Origin: Phytophthora quininea
Lineage: Eukaryota; Oomycota; Peronosporomycetes; Peronosporales; Peronosporaceae
Direction of reading: 5' to 3'
Length of the DNA: 64,000 bases
Assembly (NCBI GenBank): GCA_011947345.1
Contig: JAAVTG010000096.1
Span: 1-64,000, forward strand
Shown: positions 34,069 to 45,564 of the stretch, piece by piece
Layout of the letters: every line of letters begins with the position of its first letter
How positions within the stretch are numbered: the stretch's first letter is position 1
Translations under genes and position numbers: made by a program
Notes under the pieces: model-generated
What the model was told of the DNA's origin: nothing
Databases searched by the model: none
The model's input: the letters and a program-made list of their open reading frames with translations, nothing else

Positions 34069-34110
34069 GATCCGATCCGATCCGATCCGATCAGACTCGG
34101 GCTTCATATT
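34069..34110. repeat. Internal GATCCGATCC cluster upstream of hAT transposase
   Basis: Four tandem GATCC units (ATCGGATCCGATCCGATCC) of the same type as the subterminal clusters at both hAT ends. It may be the original left subterminal region of a shorter hAT, or a promoter-associated transposase-binding site. Confidence 0.7.
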
Positions 34111-34207
34111 CCCGCTGGCGGCGATCAAAATCATTTTCGCATTTGCGAGCTAGTGCGAAGCCGTTCACCCCCTCTCTCTACCTCTCCTGGAGCTATCACT
34201 TCACAAC

Positions 34208-36253
34208 ATGGAGGAGCAAGAGAACTCAAGCACAAACATGTCTTCTAGCACCTCGCAGGGATCGCAAACACAAAAAGATCTGACGTCTGGACATATATCC
34301 ACGAAAACAACAAGGGATCATATGCCTGTCTACTCTGTTCTGCTGACTCAGGGCCTCACTGGAGTACTTGCGCGCACTCTACATTTCGTCGCCATCTCAG
34401 ACAGAAGCACCCAGAAGTTTATGGCGGCGTCAATAAGAAATCCCGACAGCCTGACTTACTGGACTTTGGCTTCGAGCGCTTCGTGAAGCAGCGAACTTTG
34501 GACAAGGATGCTGTCGATGCTGAGTTGGTAGCTTTAATCGTGAAATCTTCACTCCCACTAAACTTGGTTGAGAAGGATGAGTTTCGCTCCTTCTGCGAGT
34601 CACTCAATCCGGACTACACGCCACCGACGCGCAAGACTGTGCGTAAAAAGATTATGGAGCGTTGGGCGTGTGAGAAGGCACTCGTGAGACGTGAATTACT
34701 GCAAGGAGTTGCAAACTGCCGTGCTGCACTTACCACCGATATGTGGACTTCGGCGGCTAACAAAGGGTACATGGTTATCACCATGCATTTTATTGACGAC
34801 GACTGGAATATCCGATCTGTTATGGTCGGCTTTACGAGAGTGGAATACCCTCACTCCGGCAATAGGCTCGCGCAGCACCTGCTCGACACCGTCCGTGCGA
34901 TGGATCAGTCCCTCGTTACAAAATTGTGGACAATCACAACGGACAACGCTAGCAACAATGGCACAATGGTTACCGCAATTAACAAGGAACTGGAAGGCGA
35001 AGTTGCTAGCAATGAAGGTTTGAGGATTTCTGATCCGCCATCAGGGCCTGGACAGACCCCTACGCATCCTTTAAAGGTCGTTCAAGTGCGCTGCCTGGCT
35101 CATGTGTTTCAACTGGCAGTCAAAGAAGGTCTCAAACAATGTCCAATAATGGACGACGGCGTGGGTATAATCCGTGACATCCTGAAGAAGATATCGGACT
35201 CGCCGTCACTTCTAGAGGCGCTACAAAAGTGTGCACATCTATAGATGTAGCGTTTGTAGCACCAGCACTAGACTGTGTGACGCGATGGAACAGCACGCTA
35301 ACGATGCTAGCTTCAGCACGCTCTTTAAAGGAGGCAATTCAAGAGCTTCAACGCAGAATTCGGGGAAACACGAAGGCTACAAAGAATTCATCATTGGGCC
35401 AAGCGATCGGCTCGCTGAGTCGATACCAGAGGCAACATGGGGGTACTTGGCGGAGCTCGCAAGGTTCCTCAGACCAATTAAGGCTGCAACTACAATGATG
35501 TCTGGCAAAAACTACCCCACCTTTGGCGTCGCGTTATTGGTTTTTGACCTCGTCTCGAAACACGCGGCCAAGACGAAAGATACTGCTGCCTCTTGGTATA
35601 CGAAAGACTTTGCGCGCGCCTTCAAACAGAAGCTTGACGAGTACATACCGCACGTCAAGACTAGAGAGGCACAGATTGCTGCCGTCCTTGATCCACGGGT
35701 TAAGTCCCACCTAGTCAAGATTGGCATTGAAATCGCCGACGCGAAACGTATCGTCGAAGCAGAGTTCGAATCCCAGTATCGGTATGAGCACGAGAGAAGA
35801 GAAGCAAGCGCTAGAGCGATGATGCAAACGCAAGAACAAGAAGAAGAAGTCGAAGACGAGGAAGCTTTGGGCTCACTTATGGATGAACACCTCGGCTTGG
35901 TTACGCCTGAACGCGATATTGGTGAATCTTTCGCAAGTGAGTTAAGTAGGTGGCTTGACCATAAAGACACGACTATGGCCATGAAAACACCAAGCAGAAA
36001 CGTATGCCGATGGATGAGAGATGAAGCGTCGTCGTTCCCGCGTGTACAGATGATGGCACGAGATTATCTTGCTGTAATGGCAACCTCAGTGCCTAGCGAA
36101 CAAGCATTTTCTGCATCAGGAACTACAATCACCAAACGACGCGCTCGACTTAAGGACGATGCCATCTCAGCCATGTTGGAGTTGCAAGCATTTCTTGGAT
36201 TCAATGCAACCTCCGGTGATGTCCATGCTGATCCTGTCGACCTTCGCTGGTAA
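34208..36253 (+). CDS. hAT transposase with BED zinc finger and hATC dimerisation domain
   Basis: Enzyme that cuts and joins the hAT element ends. The BED finger (CLLCSADSG...FRRHLRQKH) is at 34277-34410. The RNase-H-like core has the first Asp in LTTDMWTSAA (about 34740) and the second in TITTDNASNNG (about 34940), with CLAHVFQLAVKEGL after it, a hallmark of the family. The C-terminal dimerisation domain YLAVMATSVPSEQAFSASGTTI is at about 36065-36150. The frame breaks at the A-run 34272-34276 (one A short, start MEEQENSS then RSDVWTYI), near 34480-34490, and twice around 35235-35345 (CTSIDVAFVAPALDCVTRWNST lies between). At least the first break looks like a read error; whether the copy is active cannot be decided from this sequence. 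Confidence 0.88.
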
Positions 36254-36330
36254 TACAGAAGCAGAAGCTCCTTCCATCATTCATTTTTTCAATTACTAGC
36301 AGCGGTTCACTTCATTATGATGCTGTTTAG

Positions 36331-38200
36331 CTAGTCATTGGTCCAGTAGCAGATGTGCCGTTTTCGCGGCCGTCGGCGATCTTCGCCCGTCAGCATCTTG
36401 ATCATCGTAGACTTACTGGCACCGTTCGGGCCGAGCACGGCGATACGGCTCGTCATAGCGCACGTCACAGAGATGTTGCTGATCGACGGCTTGTCCGTGC
36501 TAGGGTACTTGTACAAGCAGTTCGTCAGACGAACGATGGGCGTACCCTCGTTCTTGATGTCGGCAAGGAAACTCGGCTCTGGGAACGTGAACTTGAACGT
36601 CGCAGCGTCCAGCTCGTAGTACGCCTTGGCCTCCGGCTTCACCTCCACGAACTTCGACAGGTTGCCCTTGTAGATCTTCAGCTTGCGCGTCTCGTAGTGA
36701 ATGATGTTCGTGCACACCGTGTCCAGGAAACCAGAGTCGTGCGACACCATGATGCTCGTCACGTTCGGCAGTTCAACAGGTAGTTCTCCAGCCACGCAAC
36801 GTTTTTCACGTCCAAGTGGTTCGTCGGCTCATCAAGCAGCAGGATGTCGGCCTTCTGTAGCATAGTGAAGGTAGCTCCAGTTTCATCTTGCAACCACCCG
36901 ACAGCGTGGCCACGGCCTGGGCCTGCATCTCCGGCGTGAAGCCGACGCTCGACAGCGAGTTCATGACCTCCTGGCGCGGGGTCACCTTCAGGTCCTCATC
37001 CGCAAGGATGAAGTCCACTACCGACAGCTCGACCTCCGACTCCTGCACGTTGTGCTCCACGAACACTGCCTTCAGCTCGTCCTTCGCAGGGAAGCCGTCA
37101 AGCTGGCCGTTCGCGATGGCGCGCATTAGCGTAGACTTACCGCAACCGTTAGGGCCGCACAAACCGTAGCGGTGGCCGCGCTTCAGGCGGAGACGGGCGT
37201 TGTTGAGCAGGTCATACCACCGTAGGCGAGCAAGAACTCGCAGATGCACAGGCACGGGATGCCCTCGTCGCAGTCCACGTCCTCGATGAAGATGCTCTTG
37301 TTCTCCTTGAAGCACCGGTCGCGGATCTCGTTGACCAGCGGCTTGATGTCGTCCGCCTTCATGACCGCCTTGAAGTAGCCGTCATCTGCTTCTCGAAGAT
37401 CGTCTTGTTAAAGTTGCGAGCAGCCACCAGGAAGAAGCAGACGCGGGTCACGAAGTCCACCGCGAACGAGTCGATGCCAGCCCTCACGGCGGCGGGGGCG
37501 GCCGCGATCGACTCCACCACCACCTTGTGGACGTTGGCGTAGTCCACCTTCAGCTCGTCCTCCGACACCTCCATGGAACCACCAGTCACGAACAGCGTCT
37601 CGTGGGCGCGAGTGGCGATCTCACAGCACTCCAGGTCGGCCTGGGTCTCGATCACCTTCTTCAGGCCCGGCAGCAGCTTCGGGATGAACAGCTGCGCCTC
37701 GGCCGGGTCGTCCATCAGCTTGCACATGTTGTCGATGATGACGGCGGCCTGGCGCTTCACGGCCGTCTTGCCCTCCTTCAGCGCGCGCTGCAGCAGCGGC
37801 TCCATGATGGCAAGGGCGGGCGCTTCCACCGTCTTGACGAACGTCGTCGACGCCAGCTTGTGCGTGCACTCGGGCACCTCCGTCGGGTTCGCCAGGCAGC
37901 TCACCAGCGCCGGGATGCAGGACTCAATGTCCTGGTTGCCCACCACGTTGCAAACCTTGGTCATCGTCTCCTTGGCGGCCTCCTTGATCTCCTTGCAGGT
38001 GTCCCACATGCAGTCCGTTACCTGAGGGACGATGTCCGGCAGGCATGGTTCGGGCACTCGACGATCAGGTCCAGCGCACCCTTCTTCATCTGCCACTTCT
38101 TGGAGCGGTCCAGGCCGTCGAACAGGATCGGCAGCACGTGGGTCGTGTAGTTCTTGTGGGCGGCGTGCACAGCCGTCGGCACCACGGGGCTCACCGTCGT
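36331..38200 (-). pseudogene. Elongation factor 3 (EF-3) fragment carried inside the hAT element
   Basis: EF-3 is a ribosome-associated ABC ATPase that helps release deacylated tRNA in fungi and some other eukaryotes. From 38200 down: HEAT repeats (LPILFDGLDRSKKWQMKKGA; IVPQVTDCMWDTCKEIKEAA; LLPGLKKVIETQADLE), a linker (IFIEDVDCDEGIPCL), the first ABC domain with Walker A GPNGCGKSTLMRAIANGQ near 37150, LSGGCKMKL in place of the normal [22 protein letters not shown] near 36830, SIMVSHDSGFLD near 36760, and the start of the second ABC domain. Its Walker A reads GPNGASKST instead of GPNGAGKST, and the sequence ends about 20 residues later, so the second ABC domain and chromodomain are missing. 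At least three frame breaks are present. No ATG-bearing N-terminus is seen. It lies between the transposase and the right inverted repeat, so it moves with the element. Confidence 0.85.
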
Positions 38201-38366
38201 CTTCTAGTCGGCCAACAGGTAGCAGCAGATGCTCCCGCGCGTTGTACGATAGGGGTATCGCTCAAGACAGAATATCATCGAGATCGAGTCCTCTAGCGGC
38301 CCCGGAGACATTTTAACTGGTAGAAATTTTGCTATGTTTTACCCAATAGCTTTCTATCGCCCTCCA

Positions 38367-38460
38367 ATCCGATCGGATCGGTTTGGATCGGATCGGATCG
38401 ATTTTTGACCCGATTCAAACACAATCCGACTAGAAACGACTGTGATCGGATCAGATCCGA
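38367..38460. repeat. Right subterminal GATCGG repeat cluster of hAT
   Basis: Copies of CGATCGGATCGG, GGATCGGATCGGATCG and GATCAGATCCG just inside the right inverted repeat, mirroring the left cluster at 30914-31025. Confidence 0.8.
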
Positions 38461-38484
38461 TAGATAAATCGATTGGATTATTTG

Positions 38485-38497
38485 TTACCCAACTCTA
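38485..38497 (-). repeat. Right terminal inverted repeat of hAT
   Basis: TTACCCAACTCTA; perfect inverse of 30901-30913. Confidence 0.92.
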
Positions 38498-38505
38498 GGC
38501 AGCCT
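38498..38505. repeat. Right 8-bp target-site duplication of hAT
   Basis: GGCAGCCT, identical to 30893-30900. Confidence 0.93.
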
Positions 38506-38845
38506 TGTGAAAATGGGAGGGTGGGACTCGCATTACATAAGTTTTTAGTACAACAAATATTCTAAAGTGTTTTTTTTTTATGAAAGTGGAACTACTTCGG
38601 TGCTCGCTATCGAAAGCCGCCAGGACTCGCAACCTTTTTGGTTTAGTCGATGTTCGTGATTCCATTCATACAGATCTGCACTGCCAATTCTGCGGATTCC
38701 ATATGGACGCGCACCTTCAATAGTCAAACACAAGTAGTCTTTCTGAACGTCACACTGGACACTGTTTCGTCACGGAAAGAGTCGTGTTTTGTACGAATGT
38801 TTTGCAGGGCACACAATCCGACCTCTGGCCCCACTTTTCTGCCAG

Positions 38846-39390
38846 CTAAGGAGCTAACGTCGACGACGACGAACCGAGTCCCGGGTCAAGGGGTGTCCAG
38901 ATCACGCCCACCGAGTCGAGTTCCTTGTCACTCGTGCCGCGAAAGCCACCCAGCTGGTAGCCCACGGGGGCCACTGCCTTCGCAATTTTGTTCAAGCGTC
39001 TTCCGCCCTCCACTGTCTTACCACTGTTGGTGGAGAACTGGATGTACACAATGCGTTTCTTGCCGTCCTTCGTCCCCGTGTGGGCCTCCATGGCGTTGAT
39101 GTACTCACCTTCCAAGAACGTAAGTCGATCGGATCACCGCCGCCGCCTCCGTGGTACACGTTGATAGTAAGTCCATTGACGTCCGCGAAGTCGAAGCCGA
39201 CGCCGTTGACGCGCTCATCGGCGCGAATATGGAGAGCTTTCGTAATTTGACCGGGAGTGACGGCTTCTTCGTCCGAATACGCGTTGCCATTAGGCGCGCC
39301 GTAGACCTCGCTGAAAATCACGTCCGAGGCGGCAAGGGACCCAAGAGTCGTGACCGCCACCGTGGCGAGCATATGGAAGATGAATCGCAT
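38846..39390 (-). CDS. Secreted jacalin-like lectin domain protein
   Basis: Predicted extracellular carbohydrate-binding protein of the jacalin-like (beta-prism I) lectin group, common in oomycete secretomes. The ATG at 39390 opens a signal peptide (MRFIFHMLATVAVTTLGSLAA) and then SDVIFSEVYGAPNG, IRADERVNGVGFDFADVNG, HGGGGGDP, EGEYINAMEAHTGTKDGKKR, YIQFSTNSGKTVEGG and GGFRGTSDKELDSVGVIW, the usual jacalin repeat pattern with Gly-rich sugar-contact loops. The frame breaks once near 39122, where one base appears lost between GGGGGDP and FLEGEY; the rest of the domain follows without further damage. An upstream in-frame ATG at 39489 would bury the signal peptide and is not preferred. It is 340 bp from the right end of the hAT element. 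A truncated relative lies at 58441-58700. Confidence 0.8.
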
Positions 39391-40563
39391 CGCGCGGGTT
39401 GTTGCTGGGATGATGGAGATAAGGTAAATTCGCGATTGAGTCGCCGGTCTATTGTAGCATAGATCGTGATGCGCAGCGACGAAGAGCACTTGGGGCCCAA
39501 ATTGGGCCCGATGTAGGGAAGACTAGGATCGATGCTGAGATCGGCTAGTTCAATAGAGCAGAACCGATTTGGAGCTTGCTTCAAGCAATGCTTGCGCTAC
39601 AACTACACGGAGAAGCACAATGTGTAAGACGCAAAGGTTTACGCAAAAGGTTTAAAGCTGTTGTGATCGTAGTGATACTACAACTGTAGGAGATCCAAGG
39701 GAATCTCGACATCATGCTGGTCTGTAGTAAGGATAGGCCGCCCTTAACAGTTTGCGTCGATGTTTATCCGACGAAAGACATTCCTGGGAGAATGTTTACA
39801 GTCTTTCGCTTACGGACAGCGCGCACGTACAATTAATGTATCACGGGCATCGGACGTGATCCAGACCAACAAGGATTAATTCGCAGTTCTTTAGAACTGT
39901 CGTTACGGGCATTTTTCGTGACGCCAGCGATTTTCATCGGTATTGATCGGTATTCCATGAGGAATCACAGTTTTTCGGTGTACGACACTTGAACAAACTA
40001 TACTATACAAGCGCGACACGGTTGTCCTTGGCAAGAGCATGGATACAGCACAGGGCCAAAATACCGAATTTCCGTCGGTATCTTTTACTGAGCGGCCTCA
40101 AACGATGGTGTCATTCTACACGCGTCACAGGGCGAATATTTAAGAGGAAAAAATGTGCTGATTCGACAATAATCAGAGGCGTCACCGGAGCGCCCTCCCG
40201 CTCCCGCTCACACCCTGCTGCTCGTGCCCCTGCTCGACCCTGCGACCGATCGACCCGCCTGCTCATGCATGTGCGCTAGCCACCATACGCTGATGCGGTA
40301 CGTCCATACAGCTATACATTGCAAACTTTTTTATTTTTAACATAAAGTGCTACGAAAACGATGGTGCTTCCTAGTAACTTCTACGCCTGCTGCGCTGTCA
40401 CTGCTTCCGCCACCAACACCGCGGCCGCCACCACTGCGAGGCAGGTGCCAACGCGCTTCCCCGGCACCGTACGCTGTACCATGTTGAAGTGTTCTCATGT
40501 CCCTGTTCTAGGGGCACTGGGCCATCAAGCTCAACTGAGTTTCCATAGACCGCTGCCTCATTT
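39391..40563. other. Intergenic, no gene recognised
   Basis: Short frames exist on both strands (for example 39989-40279 and 40361-40573 plus) but they have no family features and atypical composition. The right part probably contains the 5' end of the Helitron; no TC terminus could be fixed by eye. An imperfect palindrome, GCAGTTCTTTAGAACTGTCG, lies near 39882-39902. Confidence 0.4.
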
Positions 40564-43500
40564 GTGGATTTGACGACACCCGCGGACAGGAATGGTCGGG
40601 GAGGCGATGTTTCTCGTGGAAATGGAGTTTCTTGTGCAGCGGCTGGTGTTTCTTTGGAGCTGGCATTTCTCGCGGCGCTGGAGCTGCTTGTAGAGCTGGA
40701 GTCTCTCACGGGGTCGGCGTTTCCTGTGGATCTGGATCTCCTTGTGACGACGAGGCAAGTGGCGGGCGCGGGCGTAAGAAGCGAACACGAGTGGGGAGAC
40801 TGCTGGCCATGGGAACGCAAAGCGTCCAAAAACATATCGAGTGGGCGTGGCCAAGGTCGCCGTACTGCCGCCTCGTCAACGATGGCACGTAGCCACCGTG
40901 GTGCTGTTGAACAAGCTCACAACGAGGCCACAGATGATAGTGCTAATGACGCCTCGGGTAGCGAGGACTTGTTGCGGCATCTTGATACTGCCTACGAGCT
41001 GGAGAGAGCGCTTCATGGCAACTCGTTCCCAGAGAGTGGTTCTTTGAGGAGGTTCGATCCTGGCGACGAGTTGGACGTGCGTGCTATCGCAGCCTCAACG
41101 ATGGCGGCCGTGCTACGCAGCAGCACCATGCGCCATGAAGCAGCATCCGCCCGAGCGAACCCTGACGTGGATGACGAGTCCGACAGGAAGGTCTTCTTCG
41201 GCGCCTCGACGCTGCCTATAAAAGAGGGAATGTCATCGGATCACGTGGTGCACAATCTACCGGCGCTGAGGCTGCTATTATCGACAACGCTTCCCACGGT
41301 GGCAGACAAGTGAGCGATGACATTGACATTCGTGCAACTGCTGCTTTGGCCATGAAAATGGTGAGATGTCAGCATACGCGCGCAGCCCGAAGACTTGCCC
41401 GTGCAGCCCGCATTAGAGACACCGGCAATTCGATTCACCACCCGAAAACGCACCGGACTCGCCAAAGCTGCTATCGGGAGCGCCTGCAAACGCAACCTAA
41501 CGCGGGAATTACGACCTCCAGCCTGCAGCCTGTCAGCGACTCCGACCGCGCGAAGGCTCTCGAAAGACTACAAAAGGCGCTGGGGTTAGAGTGTCTTGAT
41601 GAGTGTGTCTGCGTCGCGTGCGACGCACTGGTGCTTCGATGCGAGGCGGAACGGAAAGAAGCCTCCGACTGGATGTTCATGAACAAGATAAGGCGTAGTT
41701 TGGGAGAATTGGACAGGACCATACCTCGCGCTCTTCTGGATTGGTACAGAGCTCCAGCATGTGTGACCTTCTTGCGCGATGTTATGGTTGCGCCGAAAAG
41801 CTTCCGCTGTTACACCGGTAAAGGAGGGCACTTGACGGCCTGGTTTACTGTGTGCAAAACCTGCTTGAAAGAAATAGAGCGCGGGCGCATCCCGAAGTTT
41901 GCTATTGCGAACGGGTTTTTCGTTGGGGGCTTGCCGGATGACCTGCAGTTCCTGACGTTGCCGGAGAGAATGACGACGCGGCTGGTCACGGTCGCTGCAA
42001 TGACTCGTGTGATGAGAGGCGGGCGGCATCGCTCTATTTGGTCGCATTGTATAACGCTTGATTCCACACCCTCACCTCCCGTGTTGCTGCTACCGAGGTC
42101 GATTTCAAGTACCGATGCATTCCGAGTTGCGATGGCCGGCGATTTCTCAGACGAACAGGTTGAGAAAATGCACCAGATTCGAACGCGGAAGCTGCAAGAC
42201 GTATTCAACTTTTACAAGCTCAACAATTGTCGCTACAGCAACGTTGTTCGGAACGACGGTGTCTGGGTCGACGGGATCGATACAGAGCTGTTTGAACATC
42301 TTATTTTGGAGCGCATACAAGATGAAGGCCGAGTTATCGACGACAGCGTGCGCGAAGATCTCGAAGACATCCAGGGCCATTCGGACGTTTGGCAGGTGGA
42401 GAATTCTTGTGATGAGGTAAGCGTTGTGGAGCGCCGGATCGAGTTATCGGATGCTGCAAAGGAGCTGCTTTCGCGCGAGCACTCGCTAGCGTCACGCCAA
42501 AACGACACCCGAGAATTTCTGGTCAAGTGCTCGAACAAAATATCTGGAGATGCCTCTGGCGACTTGTTGGCGAGAATGTTCCCCCACCTGTTTCCGTTTG
42601 GGCGCGGCCACCCAGGAGAGCCGCGGCAAGTTACGTTCTCGCTTCAAGAGTGCGTGAAACATCGCACGACGCTGTCGACGCGGCGGTTCGCTGAAGACGA
42701 GTTCTTTACACTGGTTTCGTTCGACCGCATATCGATGAAAAACATGTACACGCAAACTTCCATACGTTGCCTGCGGTTCCCTGGTGTTTTCAGCGGGTTT
42801 GAGTCCATAGGGCCCGCCGAACTGGGAAGGCGCTGCTCGTTCTCGAGCAGCGCCAGCAAGAAGGCGGTCAGGTCGCACGGAACAAGACTCTGTGACGCAC
42901 AAATTCTTGAAAACGGTGGAGATCGCGTCTGCCGCCGTTTGGGTAGCAACGCAGAGCGTGCCAAGTGTAGACAAAAAGCATTCGCCTACCAAACACGGTT
43001 CGGACAGCCATCTCTTTTATCACCCTCACGCCCAATACCGACAATTCTCTCGTCATGGCCCATTACGCCAGAATCACATCCATTGCTTCGCTCTTCGACA
43101 TCTTGGACGCCAGTATGCCATCGAAAGCCCAACTACGCGAGGCCAGTCTCGGGAATGACTGTGCGTTGGCGCGTCTATTCATGCGAAGTGTGGACGTGTT
43201 CATAAGGCATGTGCTCGGGATCGACCCGACAACAAAGCAGAGAAACTCCTTCTCGGGTTTGATCGGGGATGTAAGGGTGTACTTTGGCATGGTCGAGACA
43301 CAGGGAAGGGGAACGTTGCACATACACATGTTGATTTGGCTAGGCGGCGATCCGTCGAGCACAGTCGAGTTGGAATCCCTACTGCGCGGACCTGGCGGAG
43401 AGCGATTCAAGGATACCGTAGAGTCCTACGTGCGGAGCATCGTTTCCAACAGCCTGCCGCTTTCTGTTAAACGACTTTCGTGCTCACACTGCGACGCCCC

Positions 43501-45261
43501 GTACGCCCACCTTGTTGGGCTGGACATACCCGCGCGCGCTCGCCAGAACCCACGGCGCGGGCTGTATCATTCAAAGGCGCACCGCTCAGTGAAAGAGCTC
43601 GCTCTGCTGCAGTGCAGCGCTTGTAACACAAAGTTTAGCTCGCAGCACATATTGCGAAGCGTTCTACTCCAGAACCGACCCGCTCACTGGCCGCCATGGC
43701 GAAACGAGCTCACTCCGGCGGAGATGGACGACGAAGCGCGTCAGGAATCAATCTGTCGTGATACAAAGGGCCAGGCTGCTGCCATTGTCTATTAGCGTGA
43801 AAGCGTTCAGCAGCAGCTGAGGTAGCGGTCCAATGAGCAGCAGTGCTTCTCGGCCGCAATAGAGAGAGAGGTCTTAGAGAATGCGAACGCGTATCAGATG
43901 GTAACCTGCTCCAGTGACGATGATCCTTACCAAAACGACGGTCTGACGCGCCTCATGGAAACGTTGCCGCCAATGCCGGCTGACCGTCGGATGGGGCGCG
44001 AAGGCATGGATTATATGGTTTCCGCATTGGTGGTTTTGCTAAACCAGCACTGGTGGACCCACACGAGTAGCTGCTTCAAAACGTCAAAATCTGCGGTGAA
44101 TGACTCCTATTGCAGATATCAATTCCCTCGCATCCGTACGCCGGAGACGTCGTTTGATTTAGCTGGTGTTACGCTTGAGCGAAAGCTGGCGCACGAGTTT
44201 GTTAATGGGTTTAACTACGACATGATGGCCACGTTCAAGTGCAACCACGATATACAGGTTCTGTTTAGGGAAGAGATATTGCGGATCGGATACACTACTG
44301 CACAAAGTACGTGACGAAGCAGCAGAAACGTCTGGACTCGGTAGTGGTGATGGCCCTGGCCTCGTTTCAGTGACGGCAAGAGCGAGAAGCCCACGACGAA
44401 AGTGCCTCCCAAGCGCAGGTCGTCGATGGAGTTGCCAAGGCGAGGAAACGTGTGGCATCAATGGTCTACGCCATGACTAACCGACAGGAGGTGGCTAGAC
44501 CGCTGGCGGCTCTGTGTTTGTACCGCGGCTCGTGTTGCTAAGAAAGTTCGAGGTGCTCATACATTCCCCTTCACGACATTCTGCGGCAACTCTGCTCGGA
44601 GGAGGAGCATTCATGCTATCTTGTCGATGAAAGCGGTGACTCTGAAACATCATGCTTCCAGGCCGTCTCCTTTTTGGACGATTACGTCTTCCGCCCCAAC
44701 CAGCTTGCGGCTGTCAGCATCTACGAATTCGCGATAAGCTACTTCAGGAAGAAGGGCAAGTCGACGCGGAAGGAGAGATTAGCATTTCACACAGGGCGCC
44801 CACTGCATCGCACGCACAGCCTCGGCAGGCATTACCGTGAAGTTGTTCCTGTCATTCAGAGATTTCGACTTCCGTATGTTGCGAGTCACTCTCCAGAAAG
44901 CGTTCGATACAAGCGTGCTGTGCTGTCGCTGGTGCTGTTCATGCCCTTCCGTAGCCTGGCTGACCTTATACGTTCGGCGACAGATTCCGAACACCTATGG
45001 CGCGATGCGTACGAACAGTGGGAATGCACTCGCAGCGACTTCGTGGCGAAGATAATGAGTCACATCGACGACTATTACTGCGGAGCGGATAGAGCGATAG
45101 CTAATGCAGAACATGTGCGCAGCGACAGTGATAGAGCTTCTTCACCAAGCGCGCTATCCGACAGCGACGCGGATAGCACAAGTGATGGTGGTGATTTCCT
45201 TTTCAACGGTTGTGATGCCATGGATGGAGAAGAAGAAGACAAGGACTCACCTAAAAAATAA
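40564..45261 (+). pseudogene. Helitron Rep domain and N-terminal region, multiple frame breaks
   Basis: N-terminal half of the Helitron protein. Visible parts: an Arg/Ala-rich leader with repeated DIRATAALAMKM/DVRAIAASTMAAV segments (41070-41370), a Cys-pair region (CVCVACDALVLRC) and DWYRAPACVTFLRD (41610-41800), PKFAIANGFFVGGLPDDL (41900), LARMFPHLFPFGRGHPGEP (42570), and LTPNTDNSLVMAHYA (43020-43070). The HUH endonuclease signature is TLHIHMLIWL at about 43320. Then NQHWWTHTSSCFK and CRYQFPRI (44045-44130), MATFKCNHDIQVL (44225), and EFAISYFRKKGKSTR (44725). Breaks occur near 41310, 42800-43030, 43795, 44290 and 44560, and one piece (43796-43900) has stops in all frames, so this copy is probably not functional. 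Confidence 0.8.
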
Positions 45262-45564
45262 GTTTGCTGATCCTTGGGAATTACAGAAGTTCGACCCTAG
45301 CGCTCTACCCGATAGCACAAGCCTCGACCCAGTCACAATCCCAACTTCCGCACAACCGGATTCGAGTGTGACCGAAATTCTTCAAGTTTTCAATGACCAT
45401 CGGATGCTGGAAGGCAACGCGTTCAGCGCGGTTTCTCGCAGGCAGGCAATCGCACCGGCCGAGTTTCCTAGCGTTCCTAACATACACCCCTGGTCCAGAA
45501 TACAGCAACCGACTGCCAACTCCACCAGAGTGTCCAGCCTCAAATTGCCACTAGGGACGCCGAG

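Larger units (their letters stand above)
30901..38497. mobile_element. hAT-superfamily transposon (7,597 bp) with cargo
   Basis: Bounded by perfect 13-bp terminal inverted repeats (TAGAGTTGGGTAA at 30901-30913, reverse complement at 38485-38497) and flanked by the identical 8-bp duplication GGCAGCCT. Contents in order: GATCGG-rich left subterminal region, a Gly/Ser repeat array (about 31230-33790), a second GATCCGATCC cluster, the hAT transposase (34208-36253), a fragment of elongation factor 3 on the opposite strand (36331-38200) and the right GATCGG-rich subterminal region. Intact ends and an unchanged duplication imply a fairly recent insertion. A host sequence split by the element is visible on either side of GGCAGCCT. 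Confidence 0.92.

Noticed and set aside
35765..35790. GTTCGAATCCC, like a tRNA T-loop
   Set aside because: It lies inside the hAT transposase coding sequence, and no acceptor or anticodon stems can be paired around it.
38560..38572. T-run as a terminator or retrotransposon tail
   Set aside because: It is a single 10-base T-run with no hairpin, target duplication or adjacent retroelement.
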